Below, in pieces: positions 6,758 to 13,714 of a stretch of 15,381 nt of DNA. The stretch is from the NCBI GenBank assembly GCA_044374195.1, contig JBILOY010000032.1, positions 1 to 15,381 on the forward strand, in the 5' to 3' direction. Made by a program: the position numbers and the translations under genes. The notes under the pieces are model-generated. The model was not told the DNA's origin, ran no database searches, and worked only from the letters and a program-made list of their open reading frames with translations. The stretch is from CAIKZY01 sp044374195 (GTDB taxonomy: Bacteria > Actinomycetota > Actinomycetes > S36-B12). The first letter of the stretch is position 1; each line of letters opens with the position of its first letter.

Positions 6758-7660
6758 ATGTCGCACCATACTCGCGGACTCCTGATCGGCTTCGCAGCGG
6801 TTTTGCTCTTTGGATTTACCGTCGTCATGCAAGCATTTCTGGTCGAGGAAGGAATCCGGCCTTTCGCCGCAGTCGGAATTCGCTACGCGATCTCCGGCAT
6901 CGTGTGCCTGGCGATCGTGCTCGGGATGCGCCGATCCGCGCTTCCAGTGCGAGGTGAACGAATAGCCGCCATTGCCTTGGGTGCCATCGTGTATGGGCTC
7001 CAGGCTGTTCTTTTCTACGGGGCTCTCGAGCACGGCACCGTCGCCTCCGTTTCCCTGCTGTTCTATACCTATCCGGTCCTGGTTCTCGTGGCCTCTTTAG
7101 TACTTCGTCTTCGGGCGTGGGCGTGGCTTGCCGGTGCCTCGGCACTCATGTCAGCCATGGGCGCAGCACTTGTCGTGGCCGCCGGTCGCGAGGTGACCAT
7201 CGATGGCACGGGCGTGGCCATGGCTCTGGGCTCCTCGGCCTGTGTGATGGTCTTCCTGCTTGCCAACAGTCGATTGATCCCCCGCACTCCCGCACTCGCA
7301 GCGGCGGCCTGGGTGTCCTTCGGAGTCGCGGCCTCCACCCTCAGCCTTGCGCTGATCCTTGGCGAGCTCGAGACGCTCTCCGCTCGCGCGTGGCTGGTGC
7401 TGGTGATCTCCGGGGCGACAACCGGGCTCGGCACTGCGGCGATGTACGTGGCGCTCGGGCTGCTCGGACCCGCCCCCACCTCGGTCATCCTCAGCCTGCA
7501 GACGGTCGTGGCCATCGTGGGCTCGGCCCTCCTGCTTGGTCAGCCTGTTCTCGTCGGCCAGATCATCGGCGGAGCTGCAATTTTGGGTGCTATCGCACTG
7601 TCTGCGGCAAGCAGCCGGCCGCGAAAGTCCACTCGACCCGAACCCATAGGCGCCGAATAG
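6758..7660 (+). CDS. DMT-superfamily permease (EamA domains)
   Basis: This is a 300-residue integral membrane protein with about ten hydrophobic segments arranged as two EamA repeats (about residues 8-132 and 150-285). The first begins GLLIGFAAVLLFGFTVV and the last ends QIIGGAAILGAIALSAAS. The Arg/Lys-rich tail after residue 286 should be cytoplasmic. EamA carriers export or import small metabolites, often amino acids or organic acids, and the substrate cannot be told from sequence. The frame is open from 6674, but that would overlap the SDR gene on the other strand. The ATG at 6758 puts a Met just ahead of the first membrane segment. It lacks a clear ribosome-binding site and sits very close to the divergent SDR start, so a leaderless or short-leader transcript is possible. 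Confidence 0.9.
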   Translation: MSHHTRGLLIGFAAVLLFGFTVVMQAFLVEEGIRPFAAVGIRYAISGIVCLAIVLGMRRSALPVRGERIAAIALGAIVYGLQAVLFYGALEHGTVASVSLLFYTYPVLVLVASLVLRLRAWAWLAGASALMSAMGAALVVAAGREVTIDGTGVAMALGSSACVMVFLLANSRLIPRTPALAAAAWVSFGVAASTLSLALILGELETLSARAWLVLVISGATTGLGTAAMYVALGLLGPAPTSVILSLQTVVAIVGSALLLGQPVLVGQIIGGAAILGAIALSAASSRPRKSTRPEPIGAE

Positions 7661-7679
7661 CCGGAGTTCACGAGGAAAA

Positions 7680-7702
7680 CGTCCGACGTCACGGGTCGGA
7701 CG
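7680..7702. promoter_or_regulatory. 8-bp perfect stem-loop downstream of the permease gene
   Basis: CGTCCGAC (7680-7687) and GTCGGACG (7695-7702) can pair perfectly around a 7-base loop, 20 bases after the permease stop. There is no U-run after the stem, so this is not a typical intrinsic terminator. It could still slow the polymerase, stabilise the 3' end, or act as an operator. Confidence 0.35.
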
Positions 7703-7775
7703 GTCAGTCACCGTCGGGCTCTGAGCTACCCCTGCAGGCCTTGCTGTGTCGCCGCAAGAGGGACACAAATTGCCG

Positions 7776-7788
7776 TACCGATTCGGTA
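7776..7788. promoter_or_regulatory. 13-base perfect palindrome, candidate operator
   Basis: TACCGATTCGGTA is a perfect palindrome with 6-base half-sites around a central T, 120 bases ahead of the swivel-protein start. The 247-base gap 7661-7907 holds no convincing gene. This palindrome, the stem-loop at 7680 and the one at 7815 are its notable content. I found no second perfect copy in the other intergenic regions. It could bind one of the regulators encoded here. Confidence 0.4.
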
Positions 7789-7814
7789 AATCCCCCTCGG
7801 GAGTTCCATGAGTC

Positions 7815-7842
7815 GTGCTAGACATCCTATGTCTGGCGCCAT
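7815..7842 (+). promoter_or_regulatory. Palindrome and motif shared with the PPDK operon promoter
   Basis: AGACAT-CCT-ATGTCT (7820-7834) is a perfect inverted repeat. With G-U pairs the RNA stem extends over 7815-7839. Its core CATCCTATGT (7823-7832) recurs on the minus strand at 13652-13661 ahead of the winged-helix/PPDK operon. The next ten bases also match at six positions (16 of 20 in all, 7823-7842). This suggests one factor controls both operons. It lies 66-85 bases ahead of the start at 7908. A GTG at 7815 in frame with the next gene falls inside this element and is not credible as the start. Confidence 0.5.
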
Positions 7843-7907
7843 GCATCTACGTGATGCCTCAGCACCCGACGAAGTTCGGCACCCAACCAGCACTGGCAGG
7901 AGGATCC

Positions 7908-8606
7908 ATGAGTAATCCGAAGGTCCTCGACGACAAGTGGGGCAAGGAAGCGATGATGCCCACCGTCGAGTTCTATCACGCAGCAATCCGTCGCCGAGTC
8001 GCAGAGAAATTCACTGCTTCAGGCAAGACCTGGGAAGAGTTCGTGGTCGACCCCAGCCTTGAACTGACGCGCGCCGATTTCGAGGAAATCGAGAAGGAGC
8101 TGCTCGCCACGGGTTACCGCTTCGAGACATCGGCCCAGATCTCCATCATCGAGGAGCCGGACAAGTACAAGCCCCTTCAGGGTGTCGGAGACTCGGGCCA
8201 GCAGGGCAAGGATGCTCAAGGTCGCCTCATTGTCGGCACCGGAGACAACGTCTTCCAGGCTGCTGACCTGGAGGGCACCGCGCGCTTCGTCGGTACCGTC
8301 GATGTCGTCATGGACATGCTCATCAATGGTGTGCCCGAAGGCACCATCGCCATCATCGACGATTCGGGCGGAACGCTTACGGCGCCGATCCTGGAGAACT
8401 TCGCCGGAGTTGTCTGCATGGGCGGCACGATCCGCTCTCACCTAGGCATCTTGACCCGCGAGTACGGGATCCCCTGCCTCATGGCCTCGGAACTCGATGG
8501 CCTGGTCGAGGGCGACCGCATCGCCGTCGAGTACTCCAAGCCCGCCGCCGATGCCTACGCCGAGCGAGATGACTCCGCTCGTGCCCGAATCGTCAAGCTC
8601 GCCTGA
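7908..8606 (+). CDS. Free-standing PEP-utilising mobile (phosphohistidine swivel) domain protein
   Basis: This 232-residue protein has its only recognisable domain at the C-terminus (about residues 140-212): the swivelling phosphohistidine domain of PEP synthase, PPDK and phenylphosphate synthase. The region GGTIRSHLGILTREYGIPC contains H178, the expected phospho-acceptor. Compared with the usual GGxTSHAAIV there is one extra residue between GG and His. The N-terminal 140 residues are helical and acidic and match nothing I recognise. There is no ATP-grasp and no PEP barrel, so H178 must be charged by another protein. The PPDK-like protein at 11235-12998 is the obvious candidate (inference). 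The start at 7908 has AGGAGG at 7898-7903; the open frame back to GTG 7815 lacks one. The unknown 523-residue gene follows after 14 bases, surely in the same operon. Confidence 0.85.
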   Translation: MSNPKVLDDKWGKEAMMPTVEFYHAAIRRRVAEKFTASGKTWEEFVVDPSLELTRADFEEIEKELLATGYRFETSAQISIIEEPDKYKPLQGVGDSGQQGKDAQGRLIVGTGDNVFQAADLEGTARFVGTVDVVMDMLINGVPEGTIAIIDDSGGTLTAPILENFAGVVCMGGTIRSHLGILTREYGIPCLMASELDGLVEGDRIAVEYSKPAADAYAERDDSARARIVKLA

Positions 8607-8620
8607 AAGGGAGACAACAC

Positions 8621-10192
8621 ATGCCTTCGAACTACACCTACGCCCAGCTGCTCGAGGACAACGCCTGGATTCGCAAGTCCAGCGATATCTTCTACTGGCA
8701 GTGCACCACGCGTACAGTCCAGGAATCCAAGCTCTTCCCCGTTAACCCCTACATCGCACTGTCGTACTACAACTGCTGGTACCGCTACCCGGAGTTGCTG
8801 CGCAAGATCGATGCGGCAATGCCTGCAGAGGAAATCGGCGATCGCGCTCGCGAGGTCTCGACCGGCGTCAATACGATCATGATGGGCATCATCCAGCAGT
8901 TCTACTTGGGTGGCCGCCAGTTCCTGCTCGACATGGGGATGATCAATCCGACCGACGGCATCGACGACATGCGGTTCGTGCTCGACTTCAGCCGTCGTAT
9001 CAATCTCGGATACCATCGCCAGAATTCGTACGTCCTGAACAGCGATGACAACAACAAGGGGCAGATCCACCCCGAGCGCACCCTTCAGGTCTTCGAGGCG
9101 GACGCACTTGGCTGCAAGCCTGGCGACAAGCTGCATACGTCAGTCGTGCGATTCCTCGCGACGGCATCTCAGTATGCCTTCTTGAAGAACTGCGAATGCC
9201 GACTGGGCATCAACAACAGCGGTCCGTACAAGGTCGGCAACAACGAGATGCTCGTTCGTGACTTCATCGACCTGGCTGAGGGCGACTACCCCTGGCTCGA
9301 CGGCGTCACCTCGGGCATCGAGTTCAACAACCTCACACTGCCCGTGATCATGAAGGACACCCACTTCAATATCGTCGATGACTGGGGATCCTTCGAAGCG
9401 ACGCCTTCCTACGATCACGACAACATGGTCGCCGTGGGTCTTTACACCTCGGATTACCTTTCCGACGGCTACCTGCCCGTCCACATGAACAACGCGAGCG
9501 ACATGGCCGACTACCTCGACCATGCGCGTGACTCGATGGCGACAGCTACCGCCGAACTCTGGAAGGTCATCTCGGGCTGGACCCGTGATCAGATGATCGA
9601 TGCAGGTGCCCTGGTCTACTACTCGGTGGCGAAGGATCTGGCGCACTTCGCCGGCGTATACGAGCAGGACGATTGGTTCCTTCTTGAGGACCGCACCCAG
9701 CGCCTGAAGCCGATCATGAACGACGAATATGGAAATCACTCCATTGCCGAACTCGTGGGCTACATCACTCTCAGCAGCCAGCAGAACAACCCGTACAACA
9801 TGAACAAGTGGTCGAATCAGTCCAATGACATGTGGTCGGCGATCCCCTACTCGGTGCTCGAGAATGATCAGTGGACCTCATCGGTTGGTCCGATCCGCAG
9901 CGGCAGCACGTCGCTTCCGGCCAAGACCGCCAAGTGGACGACGACTCAGGGCAAGCTAACCCAGGCGGAGGCCAATGCAGCCGCAAAGGCGTTCACTTCT
10001 GGCCCGGTAGCCGCTGGTTCGAAGTACTACGACGACTCGTGGATCAAGTACAACTACGCGAGCCCTGAAGCAGATGCGCTCTACAAGGCCACCCAGGCCA
10101 ACTCGCGTCTGCTCAAGGGCAAGGGTGCCGGCCTCTCTCGCGCTGATATCGATGCAATCCGCATCGCCTCCGGTGAGCAGCCGATCGGCTGA
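8621..10192 (+). CDS. Unrecognised 523-aa protein, partner of the swivel-domain protein
   Basis: I do not recognise this family. The protein is soluble-looking, with no signal peptide or membrane segment. It is rich in Tyr, Trp, Asn and Asp, for example FYWQCTTRTVQ at residues 24-34 and YYNCWYRYPELLRK at 49-62. Conserved-looking spots that could bind a substrate or metal are YHRQNSY (131-137), HPERTL (150-155), KDTHFNIVDDW (245-255), YDHDNM (264-269) and DEYGNHS (368-374). No Rossmann, ATP-grasp or swivel motif is seen. AAGGGAG precedes the ATG, 14 bases after the swivel-protein stop, and a strong terminator follows. Codons are strongly biased to C-ending forms, which may mean high expression. 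The tight pairing suggests it is the substrate-binding or catalytic subunit that takes the phosphoryl group from H178, as the large subunit of phenylphosphate synthase does. That role is inference only. Confidence 0.85.
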   Translation: MPSNYTYAQLLEDNAWIRKSSDIFYWQCTTRTVQESKLFPVNPYIALSYYNCWYRYPELLRKIDAAMPAEEIGDRAREVSTGVNTIMMGIIQQFYLGGRQFLLDMGMINPTDGIDDMRFVLDFSRRINLGYHRQNSYVLNSDDNNKGQIHPERTLQVFEADALGCKPGDKLHTSVVRFLATASQYAFLKNCECRLGINNSGPYKVGNNEMLVRDFIDLAEGDYPWLDGVTSGIEFNNLTLPVIMKDTHFNIVDDWGSFEATPSYDHDNMVAVGLYTSDYLSDGYLPVHMNNASDMADYLDHARDSMATATAELWKVISGWTRDQMIDAGALVYYSVAKDLAHFAGVYEQDDWFLLEDRTQRLKPIMNDEYGNHSIAELVGYITLSSQQNNPYNMNKWSNQSNDMWSAIPYSVLENDQWTSSVGPIRSGSTSLPAKTAKWTTTQGKLTQAEANAAAKAFTSGPVAAGSKYYDDSWIKYNYASPEADALYKATQANSRLLKGKGAGLSRADIDAIRIASGEQPIG

Positions 10193-10207
10193 TCTGTCGC
10201 ATGAGTG

Positions 10208-10250
10208 AAGGGGCGGGGATGCCAGATCGGATCCCCGTCCCTTTTCTTGT
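10208..10250 (+). terminator. Rho-independent terminator after the 523-aa gene
   Basis: GGGGCGGGGAT (10210-10220) pairs with ATCCCCGTCCC (10231-10241) with one G-U pair around a 10-base loop. Two A-U pairs extend the stem at its base. TTTTCTTGT follows at once. The hairpin begins 15 bases after the stop codon at 10192 and separates the swivel operon from the next SDR gene. Confidence 0.88.
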
Positions 10251-10317
10251 CGCACTCCCGCACGTTGCTCCCACCTTCCTCCCTTACCCCTCATGAACCA
10301 CTGAAAGGAATGCCTCC

Positions 10318-11070
10318 ATGGGAATTCTCGATGGGCGAATCGCACTCGTTACGGGCGCAGGTGCCGGAATCGGTGCAGCCTGTGCCCGTGAACTAGCCAG
10401 CCGTGGCGCCGTGGTCAGCTGCGCCGATATCGACGGACCAGCCGCGCAGGCAGTGGCAGCAAGCATCAACGACCTCGGCCAGCAGGCCAGCGCAGCCACT
10501 GTTGACGTGCGGGACCCTGATGCGCTTGTGAACCTGGTGAACTCGATCGTCGAGATACACGGGCGAATGGATATTGCCGTGAACAATGCCGGCATCAGCG
10601 CAGAGCAACTCCCGGTTGCGGACCTCACGCCGGCTCTGTGGCGCAAGACGCTGGACATCAACCTCGACGGCGTCTTCTTCAGCATGCTGGCCGAGATCCC
10701 GGCGATGGTGGCATCGGGTGGCGGCTCGATCATCAATATGGGATCCATCCTGAGCAGCATCACCTGGCCAAATGCCGCTGCGTACACCACCTCCAAGCAC
10801 GGGGTTCTGGGCCTAACCCGAAGCGCTGCCCTTGACTACGCCGCCGCCGGCGTGCGGGTAAACGCGGTCGGTCCGGGCTTCGTGAGCACGGATCTCGTGC
10901 GCAACGCCTTGAGCCCTGAGGTGTACGACCAGCTCTCAGGAATGCACCCCATCGGACGCATGGGTACACCTGAGGACGTCGCCAAACTCGTGGCCTTCCT
11001 GGCGAGTGACGATGCGTCCAACATCACCGGTTCTTACCAGGTGACAGACGGGGGCTTCTCGATTCATTAG
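10318..11070 (+). CDS. Classical SDR family oxidoreductase
   Basis: This is a 250-residue NAD(P)-dependent short-chain dehydrogenase/reductase in the classical FabG-like subfamily. The cofactor loop is TGAGAGIG (residues 12-19), NNAG lies at 89-92, and the catalytic triad is S143, Y156 and K160 (YTTSK). The C-terminal DGGFSIH ending is typical. D37, in the CADID stretch (35-39) at the end of strand beta2, is the usual sign of preference for NAD over NADP. The ATG at 10318 has AAAGGA upstream. It follows the swivel operon after a strong terminator, so it probably has its own promoter in 10251-10317, though none is obvious. A role oxidising a secondary alcohol to the ketone used by the neighbouring genes is plausible from context. 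3-hydroxyacyl-CoA dehydrogenase activity is the main alternative. Confidence 0.92.
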   Translation: MGILDGRIALVTGAGAGIGAACARELASRGAVVSCADIDGPAAQAVAASINDLGQQASAATVDVRDPDALVNLVNSIVEIHGRMDIAVNNAGISAEQLPVADLTPALWRKTLDINLDGVFFSMLAEIPAMVASGGGSIINMGSILSSITWPNAAAYTTSKHGVLGLTRSAALDYAAAGVRVNAVGPGFVSTDLVRNALSPEVYDQLSGMHPIGRMGTPEDVAKLVAFLASDDASNITGSYQVTDGGFSIH

Positions 11071-11119
11071 TCGCCCTACCTTTCACTCACGCTGGACACG
11101 AAGAGTTAAGACGGGCTTT

Positions 11120-11163
11120 ACCACCGAGTAATGATGTGGTCTTCTTCAGGAGAGATCCTCTCC
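11120..11163. terminator. Weak hairpins between convergent genes
   Basis: The 164-base gap 11071-11234 between the convergent SDR and PPDK-like genes holds no credible gene. It contains ACCAC/GTGGT (11120-11124 with 11136-11140) followed by CTTCTTC, and a tight GGAGAG-ATC-CTCTCC hairpin (11149-11163). Neither has a good T-run, so use as a two-way terminator is only possible. Confidence 0.3.
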
Positions 11164-11234
11164 CCGTGGAAAACTTGCTCGGCATCATGGACATCTCCGC
11201 CAATTGGTCATGCCCGTGTTTCAGTGAGCCGAAT

Positions 11235-12998
11235 CTAGAGGCCGCGCTGAATACGAATCGCCAGGAGCTGAAGCGGGAGCACCGGGCGTGCGACCACATG
11301 AGTGACTCCGGCATCAAGAGCCGCCTTCATGCCCTGCTCCGTCGACATCAGTGAGCCCCGCACCGCTACCTTGCCGGCCAAGGCTCGCTGAAGGCCTTCA
11401 GCGTCGATAACCGAGCCCTCGTGTCCGATGCCGAAACCGGCAAGATCAAGATCGAAGACGTCGGATTCGAGCTCAGTCGCGCTCGTCACCACCGTCATCG
11501 GAGATAGCTCAGCAGCCCACTCGGCAAAGCGGGACAGCCACGGATCATCCTCGACTCGCGTCTCCACCATGGGCATCACGCCCTCGTAAACATTTCCGCC
11601 ATCGCCGTCGACGGTCAGCAGTTTCCCCTCGAGACCTGCGGCGACACCATCACCGACACCCACGACGCTCGGGCGACCCAAGGCACGAGTGACGACGGCA
11701 GCATGTGAGGTGGATCCGCCTAGATCGGTCACCACCGCGACAGCCGCGATCATGCCGTGAACGTCATTGGGGCTCGTATTGGGGCGCACCAGGACGATGG
11801 ACTCGCCCTCAGCGCTTCGACGCTCTGCCTCATCCGGATCGACGACGCCGATTCCGCAGGCAACACCGGGACAGGCGGGCTCACCGCTGGCGATAGGCCG
11901 CTGCCGCGCATCGGCAGTATCGAGCCTGGGGAGAAGCACCGTGTGCACCTGCTCGGGAGTCACCCTGACCACCGCTTCCTCGGCCGTGATGACACCCTCA
12001 TCGAGGAGCTCCACCGCGATACGCACTGCCGCGCGAGGGGAACGCTTTGCCGTGCGGGTTTGCAACAGGTAGAGCCTGCCTTCCTCGATGGTGAACTCGA
12101 TGTCCTGCACTTCGCCATGCTCGCGCTCCAGCGTGGTGGACCAGCCCATGAGCTCAGCATGCGCATCAGGCATTGACTTCTCGAGGGTGACCATGTCCTG
12201 TACTGCGTGAGTGCCGCCCACGACGTCATCGCCCTGCCCGCCGGGAAGCCACTCGCCGTAGGGCAGCGCCTCGCCTGAGAGTGGGTTGCGGGTGAAGAGC
12301 ACGCCCGTGCCGGATTTCTCACCCAGGTTCCCGAAGACCATTGCCTGCACGGTGACAGACGTACCGCCTGCATCCTCAATACCCCAGTGACGTCGATAGG
12401 CCTTGGCTCGAGCGGAGTCCCAGGAGTTGAAGACCGCGCAGATCGCGCCGCGGAGTTGTTCGAAAGGATCCCGGGGGATCTCGAGGTCTGTGTCATCGAG
12501 AACCATCGCCCGGATGTCATCCGCAGTGTGTCCGGCCGCATAGGTATCCAAGTCGGCCTTGTAGACGATGTCCCCGTATTGGTGGCAGAAGCGTGCGTGG
12601 GTGTCCCGCGCATACTCCGGATTTCCGGTCCGGCGGGCGAGTCCGGCCTCGACCTCATCGGTCACGCCCAGGTTGAGGACGGTGTCCATCATCCCAGGCA
12701 TGCTCACCGCAGCTCCTGAGCGCACGGAGACCAGAAGCGGGGAGTCAGGGTCGCCGAATCTGCGACCGGATACGGATTCAAGGTAGGCGATTCCCGTGAG
12801 CACGTCAGCCCACAGCGCATCGTCAAGCACCTTGGAGGAGTCGAGATAAGCCCGGCATTCACTGATGGGCAGGACGAATGCGGGCGGGACACGCAGACCC
12901 AGGTTGAGCATGCGGCCGACGCTCCAGGCCTTGTTGCCGATGAGATCTCGTGACGGCAATTGCGTTCCGTCAAGATGGATTACCCGAGACTGGTTCAC
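11235..12998 (-). CDS. ppdK: PPDK-like phosphotransferase lacking the PEP/pyruvate-binding domain
   Basis: This 587-residue protein matches the N-terminal two thirds of pyruvate phosphate dikinase. The nucleotide-binding ATP-grasp region (about 15-320) includes GNKAWSVGRMLNLGLRVPPAF, SVRSGAAVSMPGMMDTVLNLG with R93, and LLQTRTAKR at 311-319. A swivel His domain (about 370-475) follows, with GGSTSHAAVV and H432. Full PPDKs are near 870-900 residues; the C-terminal PEP/pyruvate TIM barrel with its catalytic Cys is missing. Residues 475-587 are a short extra domain I cannot place. Similar shortened PpdK proteins occur in mycobacteria. Alone it could make phosphohistidine from ATP (and Pi), but needs another acceptor. 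The swivel and 523-residue proteins are candidates. The start is GTG with AGGAG upstream, 3 bases after the winged-helix gene. Whether it makes PEP at all is doubtful. Confidence 0.88.
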   Translation of the reverse strand: MNQSRVIHLDGTQLPSRDLIGNKAWSVGRMLNLGLRVPPAFVLPISECRAYLDSSKVLDDALWADVLTGIAYLESVSGRRFGDPDSPLLVSVRSGAAVSMPGMMDTVLNLGVTDEVEAGLARRTGNPEYARDTHARFCHQYGDIVYKADLDTYAAGHTADDIRAMVLDDTDLEIPRDPFEQLRGAICAVFNSWDSARAKAYRRHWGIEDAGGTSVTVQAMVFGNLGEKSGTGVLFTRNPLSGEALPYGEWLPGGQGDDVVGGTHAVQDMVTLEKSMPDAHAELMGWSTTLEREHGEVQDIEFTIEEGRLYLLQTRTAKRSPRAAVRIAVELLDEGVITAEEAVVRVTPEQVHTVLLPRLDTADARQRPIASGEPACPGVACGIGVVDPDEAERRSAEGESIVLVRPNTSPNDVHGMIAAVAVVTDLGGSTSHAAVVTRALGRPSVVGVGDGVAAGLEGKLLTVDGDGGNVYEGVMPMVETRVEDDPWLSRFAEWAAELSPMTVVTSATELESDVFDLDLAGFGIGHEGSVIDAEGLQRALAGKVAVRGSLMSTEQGMKAALDAGVTHVVARPVLPLQLLAIRIQRGL

Positions 12999-13001
12999 GA
13001 C

Positions 13002-13607
13002 TTACTCCTGACGGGTGCGGCCGAGCATGCGAAGCAGGTCTTCATGCAACTCGAACCACACCGTGTGGTAGCTGTCGATTCTCACGCCGGACACGTAGTC
13101 AAGATCACCAGCAAGGACCTTGTCGTAAGCCGATTCCAGGCGCGCGAGGTATCGGCTTAGTCGAGCCTCGGACTCGGCACATCTGCCTACGACGCGCTCG
13201 GCCTTCTCGTGCAGGTTTCCGAGTCGATCGATGATCCCTCGGTCGTACTCCTTGTCGCTGTGGTCATTGGGCACCCGGGTCGTACCTGCGGGGATGGTCT
13301 GCCAATCCGTGAAAAGTGCGAGTAGGTCGGTGTTCACTCGCTCGAAACGCTCATAAGCGGCGGTGAGAGCTCCGTCTTGCCGAGCGTCGGCGTAGCGAAC
13401 CGGATATTGCTCCGCGAGCCAGGCTTGCCCCGTGGGCGCAACCATGAACATCCCTCGCGCTCCAGCGACCAGCCCCTGCTCACCCAATGCATCAAAGGCG
13501 GCGGTTACCGCCTCCTCATCAACTCCCAGCAAGTCGGCCACCGCAGCCGGACCAGCAGCTTTCCGGACGGCAAGGCCGTGAATGGCCAGGAAGTCGATAT
13601 CAGGCAT
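13002..13607 (-). CDS. Winged-helix (MarR-like) protein paired with the PPDK-like gene
   Basis: This 201-residue protein has an N-terminal winged-helix-like segment (about residues 5-68: DFLAIHGLAVRKAAGPAAVADLLGV, then a recognition helix, then a short wing with GARGMFMVAPTG). A helical C-terminal part (about 75-201) ends with the conserved-looking SYHTVWFELHEDLLRMLGR. Proteins of this type are found next to shortened PpdK genes in actinobacteria, which is why I place it there. It may regulate the operon, or bind PPDK. The frame extends to 13667, but the ATG at 13607 has AGGAG at a good distance and gives a natural N-terminus. Only 3 bases separate it from the PPDK-like gene, so the two are co-transcribed. 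Autoregulation through the sites at 13634-13661 is plausible. Confidence 0.8.
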   Translation of the reverse strand: MPDIDFLAIHGLAVRKAAGPAAVADLLGVDEEAVTAAFDALGEQGLVAGARGMFMVAPTGQAWLAEQYPVRYADARQDGALTAAYERFERVNTDLLALFTDWQTIPAGTTRVPNDHSDKEYDRGIIDRLGNLHEKAERVVGRCAESEARLSRYLARLESAYDKVLAGDLDYVSGVRIDSYHTVWFELHEDLLRMLGRTRQE

Positions 13608-13633
13608 GGTTTCAGCTCCTACTTTCACTCGCT

Positions 13634-13661
13634 GCCCCGAAATTGGGGCAAACATAGGATG
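13634..13661 (-). promoter_or_regulatory. Promoter-proximal motif shared with 7823-7842, plus GC palindrome
   Basis: Read on the minus strand, CATCCTATGT (13661-13652) is identical to the core at 7823-7832, and 16 of 20 aligned bases match over 13661-13642. Directly downstream and overlapping, GCCCC (13634-13638) and GGGGC (13645-13649) form an inverted repeat. The site lies 27-54 bases ahead of the winged-helix start at 13607, where a promoter or operator is expected. TATGTT inside it could act as a -10 element, but no good -35 is seen. Confidence 0.5.
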
Positions 13662-13714
13662 AATCAAAGTGACCGGGAAAGACCCGATGTTCGGCTCATG
13701 GTAGGTGGCTGGAC

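Noticed and set aside
5973..6758. Plus-strand open frame of 261 codons
   Set aside because: Antisense to the SDR gene, which has the Rossmann and FabL-like motifs; high-GC shadow.
7151..7846. Minus-strand open frame of 231 codons
   Set aside because: Antisense to the permease gene; the product is Arg/His-rich and has no domain.
7815..7907. GTG start at 7815 extending the swivel protein by 31 residues
   Set aside because: It has no ribosome-binding site and lies inside a palindromic regulatory element; ATG 7908 has AGGAGG.
7661..7907. Riboswitch or structured ncRNA in the long intergenic region
   Set aside because: Only simple palindromes and one stem-loop are seen; no multi-stem architecture or known riboswitch core was recognised.
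8555..9739. Two minus-strand open frames of 193 and 199 codons under the 523-aa gene
   Set aside because: Considered because the plus-strand gene is unrecognised. The plus frame is continuous, has a good ribosome-binding site, an adjacent partner gene and a terminator, and shows C-rich third positions, so the antisense frames are shadows.
8621..10192. Diiron multicomponent monooxygenase hydroxylase subunit
   Set aside because: Size and aromatic content suggested it, but there is no EXXH motif at all, whereas two are needed for the diiron site.
11087..11354. Small open frames in the convergent gap and PPDK 3' end
   Set aside because: No ribosome-binding site, mostly antisense to the PPDK-like gene, and no motif.
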